Shown piece after piece: positions 47,164 through 59,510 of a stretch of DNA of 64,000 nt. Origin of the DNA: Hippophae tibetana (lineage: Eukaryota; Streptophyta; Magnoliopsida; Rosales; Elaeagnaceae). The position numbers and the translations under genes were made by a program. The DNA lies in contig CM072806.1 of the NCBI GenBank assembly GCA_037013495.1, positions 20,039,501-20,103,500 of the forward strand, given 5' to 3'. Under the pieces are notes generated by a model. It did no database searches. It saw only the letters and a program-made list of their open reading frames with translations, and was not told the DNA's origin. Each line of letters starts with the position of its first letter. The stretch's first letter is position 1.

Positions 47164-48560
47164 GAAAGGTTTTAAGTTATGGATCTAATTAACTAGGGAG
47201 AGAATGAATAGATAATTAACATAAATATGTTAAATTAAAATTTTACAAAATGGTCAAACATGTAATCACATGTAAAATAAAATAAAATAAAAAGATTAAT
47301 AACGCATACAATTTTTAGGTAGAAAGAGTCTAAGCCACAACAATGTCTTAAGAGGAAAATCACCAATCCATCGGGCCACCTAACTATTCACTATGAAAAT
47401 AATGTTCGATTACAAGGCTAGGACTTAAACTACCCACCAAGGTAATTCCCCCAAGTAACCTACTTACAAGCCTCTTGCTTTCTTTCATAGTCTCTATAAG
47501 CAAGATGTTTAGATCTAGACCAACGTTTTGATAAACTCGAGTCACATGAGTTATCGAACTCATTCGGCTGGCACCCGAAACATTAGCAAAAGAACACAAG
47601 TTCAATGTGTATCCAAGATCATATTCAATAATAAAGAACCCTAACAAGATGATTTAATAAAATATCAATTAAAACAAAATCAACTAGCAAAATCTAGAAT
47701 AGAAGTTGAAGTTGAAGTACAAGTTCAATAAAGATAGCTTCCTTATAGTTTAATTGTGAAATTAAATAATTATGATATTACACACATAATTATTTGATCC
47801 AATAATTCAAGAAAAAAATAAAGAAATTATATGAACATTTAATCAAAATATCATAAATTAATTAGGCTTACTAACCAATTAAACACAACCACTAATGTTT
47901 GAAAGATTAATTAAAGAACGAAGCCTAAACAAATATGATATTGTTTTTGCAAAACAATTTAAAAGAGAGAGCTTAAGATGAAAATATTGATGCTCTTATA
48001 GTTAATTAAAATATAGAGCATTGGGTTTCTTATATAGGAAATACTGAAACCCTAATGCTTGGTGAAAGTTCAATTATAATTTTTTCCATTAAATAATTCA
48101 TAAAACAATAAATAATAGGGATAAAATGGTAATTGGGATTTTTGGTTAGAGTAAACAACTAGGTTAAAGTTGAAACCTTGGCCAATTGATCGATCTAAGT
48201 CGAGCTCGATTGATCAAGCCAAAAAGATCGACCAATATAACCAATTCTTAATCGATCTAAGGCATTAAAAATAAATTCCAAAATAGGTAGGTCAATTCTT
48301 GATCGATGTAGTTCTTGATTTATCTAACATTAAACCTCAATCAATCTACCTCAATTGAAAATTAACTCAAGGACTTTTTAAACAATGTAGATTGATTCCC
48401 AATCGATCTATTCACCTCGATTGATATAGACATGTTTCAATTGATCGAGTAACTTAAGTGCAAAATGTTTTTATGTATTTAATATGAAATCTAACGTGTA
48501 TAAGAATAGAGATATACCTGAGATGAGTACGTTTGAAGCTCGATAGCTTTTTCGGCTTAA
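47164..48560 (-). repeat. LTR-like DNA next to copia gag, with GATCGATC-rich part
   Basis: Sits where the 5' LTR of the gag remnant should be. On the minus strand it contains GTGAATAGTTAGGTGGCCCG and TTCCTCTTAAGACATTG, typical of LTR 3' regions of SIRE-like copia. The stretch 48180-48450 has about ten variants of TTGATCGATCTA or its complement. The outer end cannot be fixed. Confidence 0.45.
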
Positions 48561-49628
48561 AAAGTGTTCTTGAAAGACTTTCCTAGAAACAAAATTATAT
48601 TTAAATTTTTTGTTCACAAATATTACTAACATTTACAAACCTTACTATTTTGTATTGTTGAAGATTTTCCAAGCAGATACCTTGGGTCTTTAGTTGACAA
48701 CAAATGTTTTCTTCCAATTTCTTTTCACAGGGGCACTCTCGGCCCCACCCACTTTTATATGCTAATGACGTTATCATATTTGGTCATGCATGTTCATCAA
48801 ACCTCTAGGTTTTATTCAAGTTTTTTCATTTGTATTGGCACGTTTTGGGTCAATTGGTCAATTTGGATAAATCTTTCATTTACTTTGATAAAGGTGTAAC
48901 ACATGACAATATTTCATCAATTTGGAAAATATTTGGGATACGTATTGAGGGCAACTCTTTGTCTTACTTAGGTGTCAGCTTATTTTAAGAGGTTTCAAGA
49001 AAATGTTGGTTTCAAGGATTAATTGATAAAATTCATGCAAAAACATAAGCATGGAAATGACTCATCCTCTATTTGGTAGGGCATATATGTTTGATATCTC
49101 CATTCATTTAGAGTATGCTACTTCACTCGTTTCAGATATATAAATGGCTGAAGGTAGTCTTATATAGCTTGACAAAATTCATTTGAAACTTCTTTTGGTC
49201 AAAAAAGATAGATAATCTTAAACTGATCTAGGTTGCTTAAAAGAATTATTTTCGCCCGTTAGAGAAAAGGTGTCTTGGCTTACATAACCTCAACCTTCTA
49301 AATGAGGCCATGTTAAGAAAGGTTTTTTGGCAAGTTATCATAGGAAACTCAAGCATGATACTTTACTTATATAGATGACACTTGGATATGGAGGAAGCTC
49401 CACATAATTACCATGTTTTCTCTTCCATCTAGCCCAATTTAGGGCCTTATTATTTGATCCTATTGAAGGAATCTTGATGGTTATTTGGTAGAGACTATTG
49501 AATAAGCTTTTGGACAGATAATTGACTGAGTACTTCTCTAATTAAAAAATGAATAACTTCCCAATGGTACATATATTAGAATTTAGACATGCTCAATTAA
49601 GGAATAAGTCACAACCAACAAGGCCTAT

Positions 49629-50263
49629 TGTTACGTCCCGCTCAAATTGTCCCGCGAAATCCAAATAAATGGTGGTTGCCTAAAGGATCTAGACTTTTCT
49701 ACCTAGGAAAGTTCTAGAGTTACCTAGAGATGTCTAGAAAGAGCTAGAGTTGGATGGACTCAACTCAAGCTTTGAAGACCTTAGAATGTTCTAGAGCACA
49801 CTAGAGGGTGCTAGAATGGGCTAGAATATTCTAGAACATGCCGGATGGTTCATGAAGGATGTAGAAGCCGTTGGAAGCTTACAGAACATCCTAGAACTTG
49901 CATGAAGAAGCTAGACAAACCTAGAAGACTCTAGAGTTGACTAGAAGGTCTTATAACCTTGTGGCATATTGTACATAAAACTAGAACACTCTTGTATATT
50001 CTAGACTTAGAAGGATATAGAAAGATGTGGCATAGTCTTAAGCTTGGTGTCATACTATAAATCGACCTATTGGTCTTCATTTGTATTCATCCTTGGAAAT
50101 CTTGGAAACTCTTAGCATTTTGTAAGATAAACTCTCTCTAGAGCAATACAAAGCATTCTTTACAAACTCTCTTTGGAGTTTCATTCGGATTCAAAGGTAG
50201 GCTTAGTGCAACGGACGATGCTAAGTGTCACACGATTACTACTTGAAAAATAAGGTGATGATA
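49629..50263 (+). repeat. chromovirus 5' LTR, with heat-shock-type elements
   Basis: 635 bp, begins TGTTACGTCCCGCTC. Contains about 20 CTAGA words, a perfect three-unit heat-shock element GAATATTCTAGAA (49824-49836), a near copy GAATGTTCTAGAG (49784-49796), and a TATA-like ACTATAAATC (near 50054). Confidence 0.92.
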
Positions 50264-53200
50264 GTTGGTATCAAAGCTTTCGGTTGAAGCATTTCTACCT
50301 TTGGCATAATGAAGAACATTGCTCCATCTACACCAAGCGTCGATGTTCCACCTATGGAACGTGGGTGTGAGGAAGTTTGGAAACCATCAAAGGAATCTCG
50401 AGCCAAGTCGAAAGACATGCTTTCTAGCTTAGAAGCACGAGTTGGGAGTGCGTAGGACAACTTAGGGGAGCTGTTCGACCGGGTGGACAATTTAGAAGAA
50501 CATTGCAATGGTTTGGAGGCCGATGATGTGGATATCCATGCAGCGGTTAAGATGTCCCTCAATGAGCTAGATGGTGGGTTAAGGTAAGAGATTGAAGGGT
50601 TGAAGGCCAAACTTGCCAAGGTAAGAGGTCTTCTCCAAAGAGAAGTTGCTAATGTCTTGCTTAGAGTGAAGGACATGGGTGGTGATCTAGCTGTATGTAA
50701 GCGGGCTATGGCCGTGAGAACTAGCACAACCACTGTCATTGAAGCTAAGAGGGTGGATGTTCCAAATCCTAAGACCTTCAATGGTGTTAGGAATGCTAGG
50801 GAAGTTGAGAACTTCCTATGGGGGCTTGAACAATACTTTGAGGCTACTGGCATAACGGACCATGCCAGCAAGATTCGAACTACAACCATGTATTTTTCCG
50901 ACACTGCGACTTTGTGGTGGAGATGGAGGCATAGTGATGTGCAATGAGGGGTTTGCACAATTGATACCTTTGATGACTTCAAGAGGGAATTCAAAGGCCA
51001 ATTCTTTCCCGTAAATGCTGAAGAGGAAGCAAGGGGCCAATTGCGACGGTTAAAGCAAACATGTAGCATAAGGGATTATGTGAAAGAGTTCACAACCTTG
51101 CTTCTTGAAGTCCCTGACACATCAGACAAGGATGCCTTATTCTTATTCATGGATGGTCTCCAATCGTGGGCTAACCTCGAGCTCAAGCGACGTGGTGTCC
51201 AAGACTTATCTTCGGCCATTGTGATTGTGGAAAGCTTTATTGACTACTCCACAAACAAGGACAGCTCCAAAGCTATAGATAAAAAATTTAGTGGAGGAAA
51301 GAGTGATGGAGGCCAAGCCAAAAGTCAGGGATCCAAAAATCATAAAGATGGCTCCTCATTCAAACCAAGAGATAAGGGGAAAGAGAAGTAGGATCGTGAT
51401 GCCTCGAAGCCCCGTGTGACGTGCTTCATATACGATAGACTCCATTGGGCACGTGAATGTCCGAAAATGAAGGCCTTGAGTGCCTTAGTTGCTTCCACTC
51501 ATGACCAGGATGGAGGCGAGTTGGACGAAGGTGCAAAGATGGGTTCTTTGCGCCTACTTGGTGCATTGCAGAGTGCCCCAAAGATCCCCAAGGGTTTGAT
51601 GTACATAGATGCAACCATCAACGGGAAGGTCGCCAAAGCTTTGGTAGACACAGGTGCATCTCACAACTTTTTTCAGTAGAGGAAGCAAAGAGACTCCGCC
51701 TGAAGGTAGTCCATGGAAGGGAATCTCTCAAAGCAGTTAACTCAGCAGCACTACCATTACATGGAGTTGCTCGTGGAGTTAAGGTCAGTCTTGGTGCTTG
51801 GACTGGCCAAGTGGACTTATCAGTGACGCCTATGGATGATTACTCAGTAGTATTCGACATGGAGTTCTTGGACTAGGTTAGAGCTTTCTTGGTGCCATGT
51901 TCAAACTCTATGTGTATCATGGATGGACCAAAGGTTTGCGTGGTACCGACGGATAGGACCACCAAACGTATGACCCAAGCTCTTTTGGAACTTCAATTCA
52001 AGAAGGGATTGAAAAGAGAAAAGGATAGTTACCTTACCATCTCAAAAGAATACGACAAGAAGGAGGAGTCACCAAAGCCAAGCTTGCCGACGGACGTGCA
52101 AGTTGTCTCAGATAAGTCCCATGATGTGATGCCCGAAGCATTTCCCAAACGGTTACCTCCAAGGAAGGAGGTGGACCACAAAGTTGAGTTGGATCTTGAC
52201 ACAAGACCACCAACAATGAGTCCTTATCAGGTGGAAAAATCAGAGTCGCGCAGGAGAAGCGTTGTGGTTGACGCACTGATTCGAAAGGCAGAGCTAGCAG
52301 CCTTGAGTAGACCAAGTAGTCCTTTACTGGAAAGGATCAAAGAAGGGTTAGAGCATGATGCCCTTGCTCAAAACCTCCTTGCCCTCATCAAGGAAAGAAA
52401 GACGAGACGATTTTGGCTGAGTGACGGACTACTCTATGCCAAGAAGAATCGCATCTTTGTGCCAAAATGGGAAAGCTTAAGGAAAGAGCTTATCAATGAG
52501 TGCCATGATTCACTATGGGCTGGACACCCAGGAATAAGGCATATCCTTGCTTTGATCAAGTCAATCTACTATTGGCCTCAACTACAGGATGATGTTGAAG
52601 CATATGTGAGGACTTGTCTTGTGTGCCAACAGGACAAGATAGAGTAGCATGCACCCGGAGGTTTGCTAGAGCCGCTGCCTATTCCAGAGAGACCATGGGA
52701 GAGTGTCTCTATGGATTTCATCACTTGTTTACCAAAATCAGAGGGCTTTGGCAGCATAATTGTAGTAATTGATCGCTTCAGCAAGTATGCGACATTCATA
52801 CCTACCTCAATGGATTGCACGGCAGACGAGACGACACGATTGTTCCTCAAAAATTTTGTAAAGCATTGGGGAATTCCATCCAATATCGTGAGTGATCGAG
52901 ACCCACGATTCACTGGGAAATTTTGGATGGAATTGTTCAAGTTATTGGGATCAAACTTGAACTTCTCTACAAGCTTTCATCCTCAAATCGATGGACAAAC
53001 AGAGCGTGCCAACACATTGTTGGAGTTGTATCTCAGGCACTTTGTTATTTCCAACTAACACGATTGGGCTAAGTTGCTGGATATAGCCCAATTCTCTTAC
53101 AACTTACAAAGGAGCGAGTCCACCGCAAAGAGTCCACCATGAAGAGTCCATTTGAGATCGTCATGGGGCAGCAACCCATGACTCCTCATTCCTTGGCCAC

Positions 53201-53484
53201 GAGTTATGAAGGAAAGATTCCTGCTGCCTTTAAATTTTCCAAGGCGTGGCATGAACAAGCTGAGTTGGCCCGAGCTTATCTGAACAAGGCATCTAAAAAG
53301 ATAAAGAAATTGGCTGATAAGAAAAGAAGGATGGTGGAATTTCAGGAAGGAGATTTGGTCCTTATCAAACTATTGCCCTAACAATTCAAGTCCTTGCGGA
53401 AGGTTCACAAGGGGTCGGTGCGGAAATATGAGGGACCATTTCCAGTCCTTAAGAAAGTTGGTAAGGTGTCGTACAAGCTACAAC

Positions 53485-53686
53485 TCCCTCCAAAGCTTAA
53501 AATATATCCTGTTTTTCATGTAACCATGCTAAAACCTTATCATGGAGACAAGGAAGACATGAGTTGAGGAGAATCCAAGAGGGCACCTACCACGATGGTA
53601 ACCTCATTTGACAGGGAAATGGACTCAATCTTGGTGGATCGCCTCATCCAACGTAGGGGTGTACCAAGTTATCGGGAATACTTGGT
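53485..53686 (+). repeat. 202-bp chromovirus segment, left copy
   Basis: From TCCCTCCAAAGCTTAAAATA to CGGGAATACTTGGT. The same segment lies at 61384-61585 with about eight substitutions and a constant offset of 7,899 bp. It precedes the inserted LTR element directly. Confidence 0.92.
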
Positions 53687-55553
53687 TGATGAGTGCTCAA
53701 AAAGCAGTAAAATAACCATGATTTTATGCACATTAATTGATTAAAAATATATATATTTATATGTTTTATCATATATTTATATAAATTTGTCTTTTTCGGA
53801 ATCACGGGTATTTTTATTGTTTTTCAGGTATTTTGGCTTAAAAACGTAACTTAAAGACTCAAAGAGGAATACTTGAAGCAATACATCACAAATATATTAA
53901 TAAATAAATGGAGAAAGGTCAACAAATATCCAAAAATTGGACAAAATGGGTCAAAAAGGTAAAAAAATATCAAAAAGGAGAAAAACGCGCCGCCGCACCG
54001 CCTTGCCGCGCGCGCAGCAGCGCCCAATCCCACACCAAGCTGCGCGTGGATACTGTTCATCCGCGCAGAACTACGCGTGCGCCCAGCTACCTCCGCGCGC
54101 ACCGACGCCCATTTTGCCCCATTTTTCACGTGCAACCACCCCCATGACGTCATGCTGACGTCATCAATGACCTCATCATTTCCATTACGCGTTTTTACAT
54201 TTTTTAACATTTTTTTACTCATTTTTTTCTCTCCATCCTCACCTATAAATACCCCCTTCCCTTCACTTCAAAACACACCTTCAACACCTCCAAATACATT
54301 CTTTTCTCTCTTTCTTTCTATCTTTTCTTAGATTTTTAGTTTTCTTTAGTTTTTCTTAGTTTTTCTTAGTTTTTAGTTAATTTCTCTTAGTTTTAGAGTT
54401 CTTCCCTTTTTGGGAAGAACTAGTTATGTTTATGTAATTTATTAGCATTTTGATTCAATAAATGGGAGTGAAAATTCTGCTTGGAGTTTTTCCAGCAACG
54501 GGAATAGCGTCGAAGTTCTGTAAGGATTTTATTTTATTTACAGTTATTTTTTATGCTTTATTCTTACATGTTATATTTAATTTGTCTGTGATTAAATTTA
54601 ACTGTGCTGGGTGTTTAGTAAACATGATGTAATAATAACGTTGTTATGCTTGCGAAATATTAAATAGGTAAAAATCTCTAAAATGAATTGATTTTATTTT
54701 TATTCATGATTTTATATTAGGAATGTTAGAGAGAAATATATTATTTTTCATTACAAACTTAAACCTGAAAATTAGATTTTAAGGTTTAGTTATCCGGTCT
54801 GATTTAGAGTAGTGTTATTTTATTTGATGGTACAATCGCCCGGTAGTTAGAGTGAAGCTCTATTTCAAAAGTTTTTATAAGAATTATTATCTGAAAATGT
54901 ATTGACGACATGTTTTCAGTAGTGGTTTTAAAACTTGAAAGTTAGTACTCGGATAACTAAATTCTTAGGTTTAATTTGGACACCTTGAATAAAGTTTAAA
55001 CTGTCTAACCCCACCAAAGGTGGCATTTAAATGGTTCATTTTCAATCTCTTAGAAAAAGGAATTAATTTAATTAAGTATATTAGTTAATAACCCCACCCA
55101 TAGGTGTTAATTGATTTGTTTAGTTAACAAAGAATATCTAATCCCACCAAAGGTGGTATTCATACAAAAAAGGGAGAATCAATAAATATGAATTCATATC
55201 TTTAATAACCTAGATAATATGAGCAAGCATAATTAACTTAGTTATTATATCCATAAATACTCCGCCATTATAAACAATAAAATTTGCATGAATGTTTATT
55301 GAATCTATGTTTATTTTTATGTAAGTAGATTAAAAACACAAAACCCCAAAATATCATGACAAGATGTTTAGGATTTAAATTCGTTTTTAAAAGTTTGAAT
55401 AATAAATTAAAAACCACACACATTCCTTCCTTAGATCGACCTTGGGAGTATACTTATCATTTTCTACGAAATGATTCGTGTACTTGCGAGAGTTTTATAA
55501 ATATTAAAACCAAAGTATTGGCAAGAATCGACGATGTCGGTTTTTGCTCATCA
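53687..55553 (+). repeat. left LTR of the non-coding element
   Basis: 1,867 bp with a perfect 7-bp terminal inverted repeat (TGATGAG/CTCATCA). Contains a GC-rich core (53985-54120), TATA-like CTATAAATACCCCC (near 54243), CT-rich leader-like DNA, and several CCCACC(A/C)AAAGGTGG-type short motifs (55010-55160). Confidence 0.88.
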
Positions 55554-55660
55554 AGTTTTTGGCGCCGTTGTCGGGGATGACATCAATCTCATCAAGTTTT
55601 TGGCACCGTTGCCGGGGATGACATCAATCTTATCAAGTTTTTGGCGCCGTTGCCGGGGAA
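55550..55660 (+). repeat. three tandem primer-binding-site units
   Basis: A 41-bp unit, ATCAAGTTTTTGGCGCCGTT with G(T/C)CGGGGATGACATCAATCT, occurs three times starting near 55550, 55591 and 55632. The first and third carry TGGCGCC; the middle has TGGCACC. Normally one such site follows the LTR. Confidence 0.88.
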
Positions 55661-55669
55661 GGAATAGCG

Positions 55670-57000
55670 ATTTTTAAATTATTTATCAAAATTTTAAAAA
55701 CATTTTTGTGCTGTAAATAATTGTAATTTTTTTTTGTTTTAATAAAAAATAATAATAATCAAATTTCAAATTTCATAAGAAATAAAAAAAAATTAAAAAA
55801 TTAAAAAATTAAAAATTAAAAAAAAAATAAAAAAATAAAAAAAATAAAAAATAATTTTTTTTAATTGTAAAATAATTTAGAAATTTGAAGTAAAATTTTT
55901 TATGTTCATGAATAGTAAAAACAAAATCAAAAATTTTAAGTTAAAAATAAATAAATAAAATTTATGGCGTAGATCCAAAAATAAAATTACCATTCATTAA
56001 TAGTAAAAAAAATAATAAAAAAAACGAAAAAATAAAAAAATAAAAACTTCAAAACTTAAAAAAAAAGAAATTTAGTGTAAATAGTAAAATAAAATTACCA
56101 TTCATGAATAGTAAAAATAAAAATAAATTAAAAAATTAAAAATTTTAAGATAATAAATAAATAAATAATATAGCGTTAATAGTAAAAGAAAACTACCGTT
56201 CATGAATAGTAAAAAAAATTAAAAATTAAAAATTAAAAATTTTAAGTTAAAAAATAAATAAATAATATAGCGTTAATAGTAAAATAAAATTACAATTCAT
56301 GAATAGTAAAAAATAAAATAAAAAAAAATTAATAAATTTTAAATTGAAAAAAACTTATATAAATTTTAAATTAAAAATAAATAAAATAAATAAAAAATAA
56401 AAAACTTAATTTTTAATTTTCATTTAATTTTAAGTTTTTATAAAAAATCTTAATTTTATTTTTTTAATAAAAATAATAATAAAAGTGAATAAAAACAAAA
56501 TAAAAAAAACTCAATTTTTATTTTTATTTTATTTTCCTTTACTTTTTCAATTTTATTTTATTTTATTTTACTTTATTTTATTTTATTTTATTTCAATTTT
56601 AATTTAATTTATTTTTATTTTTATTTTTACTTATTTTTATTTTATTTTTATTTTATTTTTATTTTTTTCTTAATTTTTAACTAACTTAATTAACTTAGAT
56701 TTTTTTTAATTAACTTAGATTTTTCATTAACTTATATTTTTACTAACTTAATTAACCTAGATTTTTAATTAACCTAACTTAATTAACTTAGATTTTTTTA
56801 ACTTAACTTAATTAACTTAGATTTTAACTTAAATTAACTTAATTAACTAAGCTTTTGTAATTAACTTAGATTTTTACTTTTATTAACTTAATTAACTTAG
56901 ATTTTTAATTAACTTAATTAACTTAGATTTTTACTTCACTTAACTTAATTAACTTAAATTTTCTAACTTAATTAACTTAGATTTTTACTTAACTGAACTT
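55670..57000. repeat. A-rich to T-rich low-complexity block with tandem repeats
   Basis: 55670-56450 is strongly A-rich on the + strand and includes about four units of 100-115 bp with CGTTAATAGTAAAATAAAAT and ATTCATGAATAGTAAAAA. 56450-56690 is T-rich (TTTTATTTTATTTTA). 56690-57005 has about a dozen units of TTAACTTAATTAACTTAGAT. No coding signal. Confidence 0.85.
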
Positions 57001-57034
57001 AATTAAATTTAATAGCATGAAAAGTAAAGATCTA

Positions 57035-57170
57035 AGGGAGTTCTGTCTAGGAGACTAGTTCTTGGAAGCCTTTGTGCCACTAGTCTTTCCTGGGAACGTT
57101 GTTCTGTCTAGGAGGATGGTTTTTAAGGAGCCTTTGCCCCACCATTCTTTCCTGGGAGCACTCTTGGTTA
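57035..57170. repeat. two-copy repeat in the non-coding element
   Basis: Two copies near 57038 and 57101 share GTTCTGTCTAGGAG, (G/A)GCCTTTG(T/C)(G/C)CCAC and (G/C)TTTCCTGGGA. Period about 62-65 bp. Confidence 0.75.
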
Positions 57171-59510
57171 TTACTGATTATGTTATTTTAACTTAAAAAA
57201 AATAAAAAAAAATAAAAAATAAAAATAAAAATACTGAAACTATCTCCAAAATTTTAAAGTTTCAATTACAATCTCAAGAGTTAGTTTCTTTGTTTGATCT
57301 AGGTACAATCGTGTTTTGATGCCTTAATTATTTGATTTGCACCTAGATGTGGGTTATCTAAAACCCTCAAGCATGCCCCTAGTTTTTGGTACAGAAAAAT
57401 TTGAAAATCAATAGGGCATGTTTGAAACAGTATAGGTAGACAACCTTGTCTTACTTGTAGATTTGATTGACTCAATGATGAGGTGACATTGAGTTTACTT
57501 AAAAGGAAATCCCCAAGTTACGTCTTGCTAAGACGTTAAACTAAGCGCTGGATGGGAGGCAACCCATCATTTTAGGTAATTTTCTGTTATTTCTTTTATT
57601 TACTTAATTTTATTGTTTATTTTAGTTTAATAATTTTTAAATTGTTAAAACTAAAAATATTTGTTGAGATGTTAGAAGTTCACAGCGATCTGTCTGTATA
57701 CACTTTAAATGATGAATATGATGAATGCACCTGCATTTCTCCATTACTACTTACACATTCTCAGGAAATAGGTAATCTTTCTTCTTTTTTCTCTTTATCT
57801 TTAATTTACAGTTGTTACATTGAGGACAATGTAAGTTCTAGGTTGAGGGTGGTGAAAAGTTACCATGCTTAATTAGAAAAAAAAAGATTTAACAATTTAA
57901 AAATTAAAAAAAAAATTTATGTTCACATTTTCATTTTTTGTGTGTTTGATTTTATTTTTGTTTTATGTGATTTAGTAATTTTTTTTTTAAAAAAGAAAAA
58001 AAAATATTTTCTCACAAAAATTTATCATTTCTTTAAATCAAATTTAAGTAAATAGTTAAGTCTTTTGTACTATTAGATTAATTTTTGAAAACATATCATG
58101 AAATATTTTGTAATTATTTTTGATAATTAGTTAGTTTTTGTCATAACTAGTATTTCTTGATAAAATGTGGAAATTATATTAAACCCAAAATCGGTGTTTA
58201 TGAATTTTTTTTTAGTGGAGACTACCCTTGTGAGATATAATTTGAGCCTAATTTCTTTTATTCAGAGTGAAATATATATTTTTCTACTCCAAACACATTT
58301 CTTATTTATTCAAATTTTTAGATGATCTCTATAGGTATTAGCATTGAATGTATGAATTTTTTCTCATCTTAATAGAGTATCATATATTTTTGATTATTAT
58401 TTTTGCTTAGATTAAATGATTTGAGTAGAAATTGATAGTATATGCTTATATCTCATTTATGCATGACTGCTACAAAAACAAAAAGACATATCTGGGGTTA
58501 CCTAAACCAAGATCAAACAGAAAAGCCACAAAATTAACCACTCACCAAAATCCTAAAAAAATGTACAATCTGTACATGGGTTAACTCTCTAAAAAATACA
58601 TATATTGAAAAAATATCTAAAAAAAATAAAAAAAATAGAGAGATAAAAAATATATATATAGTATCATCTACATACTATGACCCACGTTGCCTACAAAGTT
58701 GTGAGTACATGCTAATTACAAAAAGATATAGGAAGTAATTCCCTAAAAAGTCATTGCAATTTCTTCATTTGTAAAAAGCATATATCTTGAAATTCTTTCT
58801 TAATGAGTTTGATTTATGCATGAAAATAATTTTTGTATATGATATCTTTATAATTTATACATTCGATTCCTTTCATGAGATCAATGTTAAAATAACACTT
58901 TGAGCCTTTATTCTTTATACATATGCGAACCTATTAATTCATTTCTATACATCAACTCTTTCGCATATAAATTAGTATGAGTGTTTGAACTCATAGGATT
59001 CAGTGTTTTGAGAGTATTGACTTGTGAGGAATAGAGTTGAAGCGAATTCTGATTCATGCCACTGAAATTGGGTAAAATTAAATTGATACATTTTTGAAAT
59101 GAAATATGAAAATGATTTTCGACTAATTATTATAACAAAATCATGATTGTTTAAAGAGATTAAAATAACTTATGCTTGAGATTTTAATTATGATCTTAAA
59201 GGAGATTAAAAAAGTATGAGATATTTTTGTGATATGTTGTTTTCTTTTATTCTTAAATTAATTTTGTTGTAATTTTAGTTTTTGATTTGATTGTTTTTAT
59301 TTTTATATTTAGTTCAATATTTGTGGGTATCATTACTGAAAACCCTCACGAGACTCAAACTCGTCCACTAGGGCAACCTAGGGGTTTAAATGCTTGTTGC
59401 ATAGGCTAAATGCAACCGTTTCAATCCACGAAAGTGATTTAGGATAGTTTAATTTTTAGTTTTTATCGCTTCTCTTGCTAAGGGACTAGCAAGAAACTGG
59501 TTGGGGGTTG

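Noticed and set aside
50239-51069. Open frame of 276 codons on the minus strand
   Set aside because: It is the antisense of the chromovirus gag, whose sense strand has clear gag features. The antisense protein resembles nothing.
53485-53686. The 202-bp repeat as a target-site duplication
   Set aside because: LTR elements duplicate only 4-6 bp, and the right junction lies inside LTR-like sequence, so recombination is the better explanation.
55550-55660. tRNA gene suggested by the TGGCGCC motif
   Set aside because: Only the primer-binding part matches a tRNA 3' end. No cloverleaf can be formed around it.
57642-57872. Small open frame in the non-coding element
   Set aside because: 76 codons, no family resemblance, and the region instead matches non-coding motifs of Athila-type elements.
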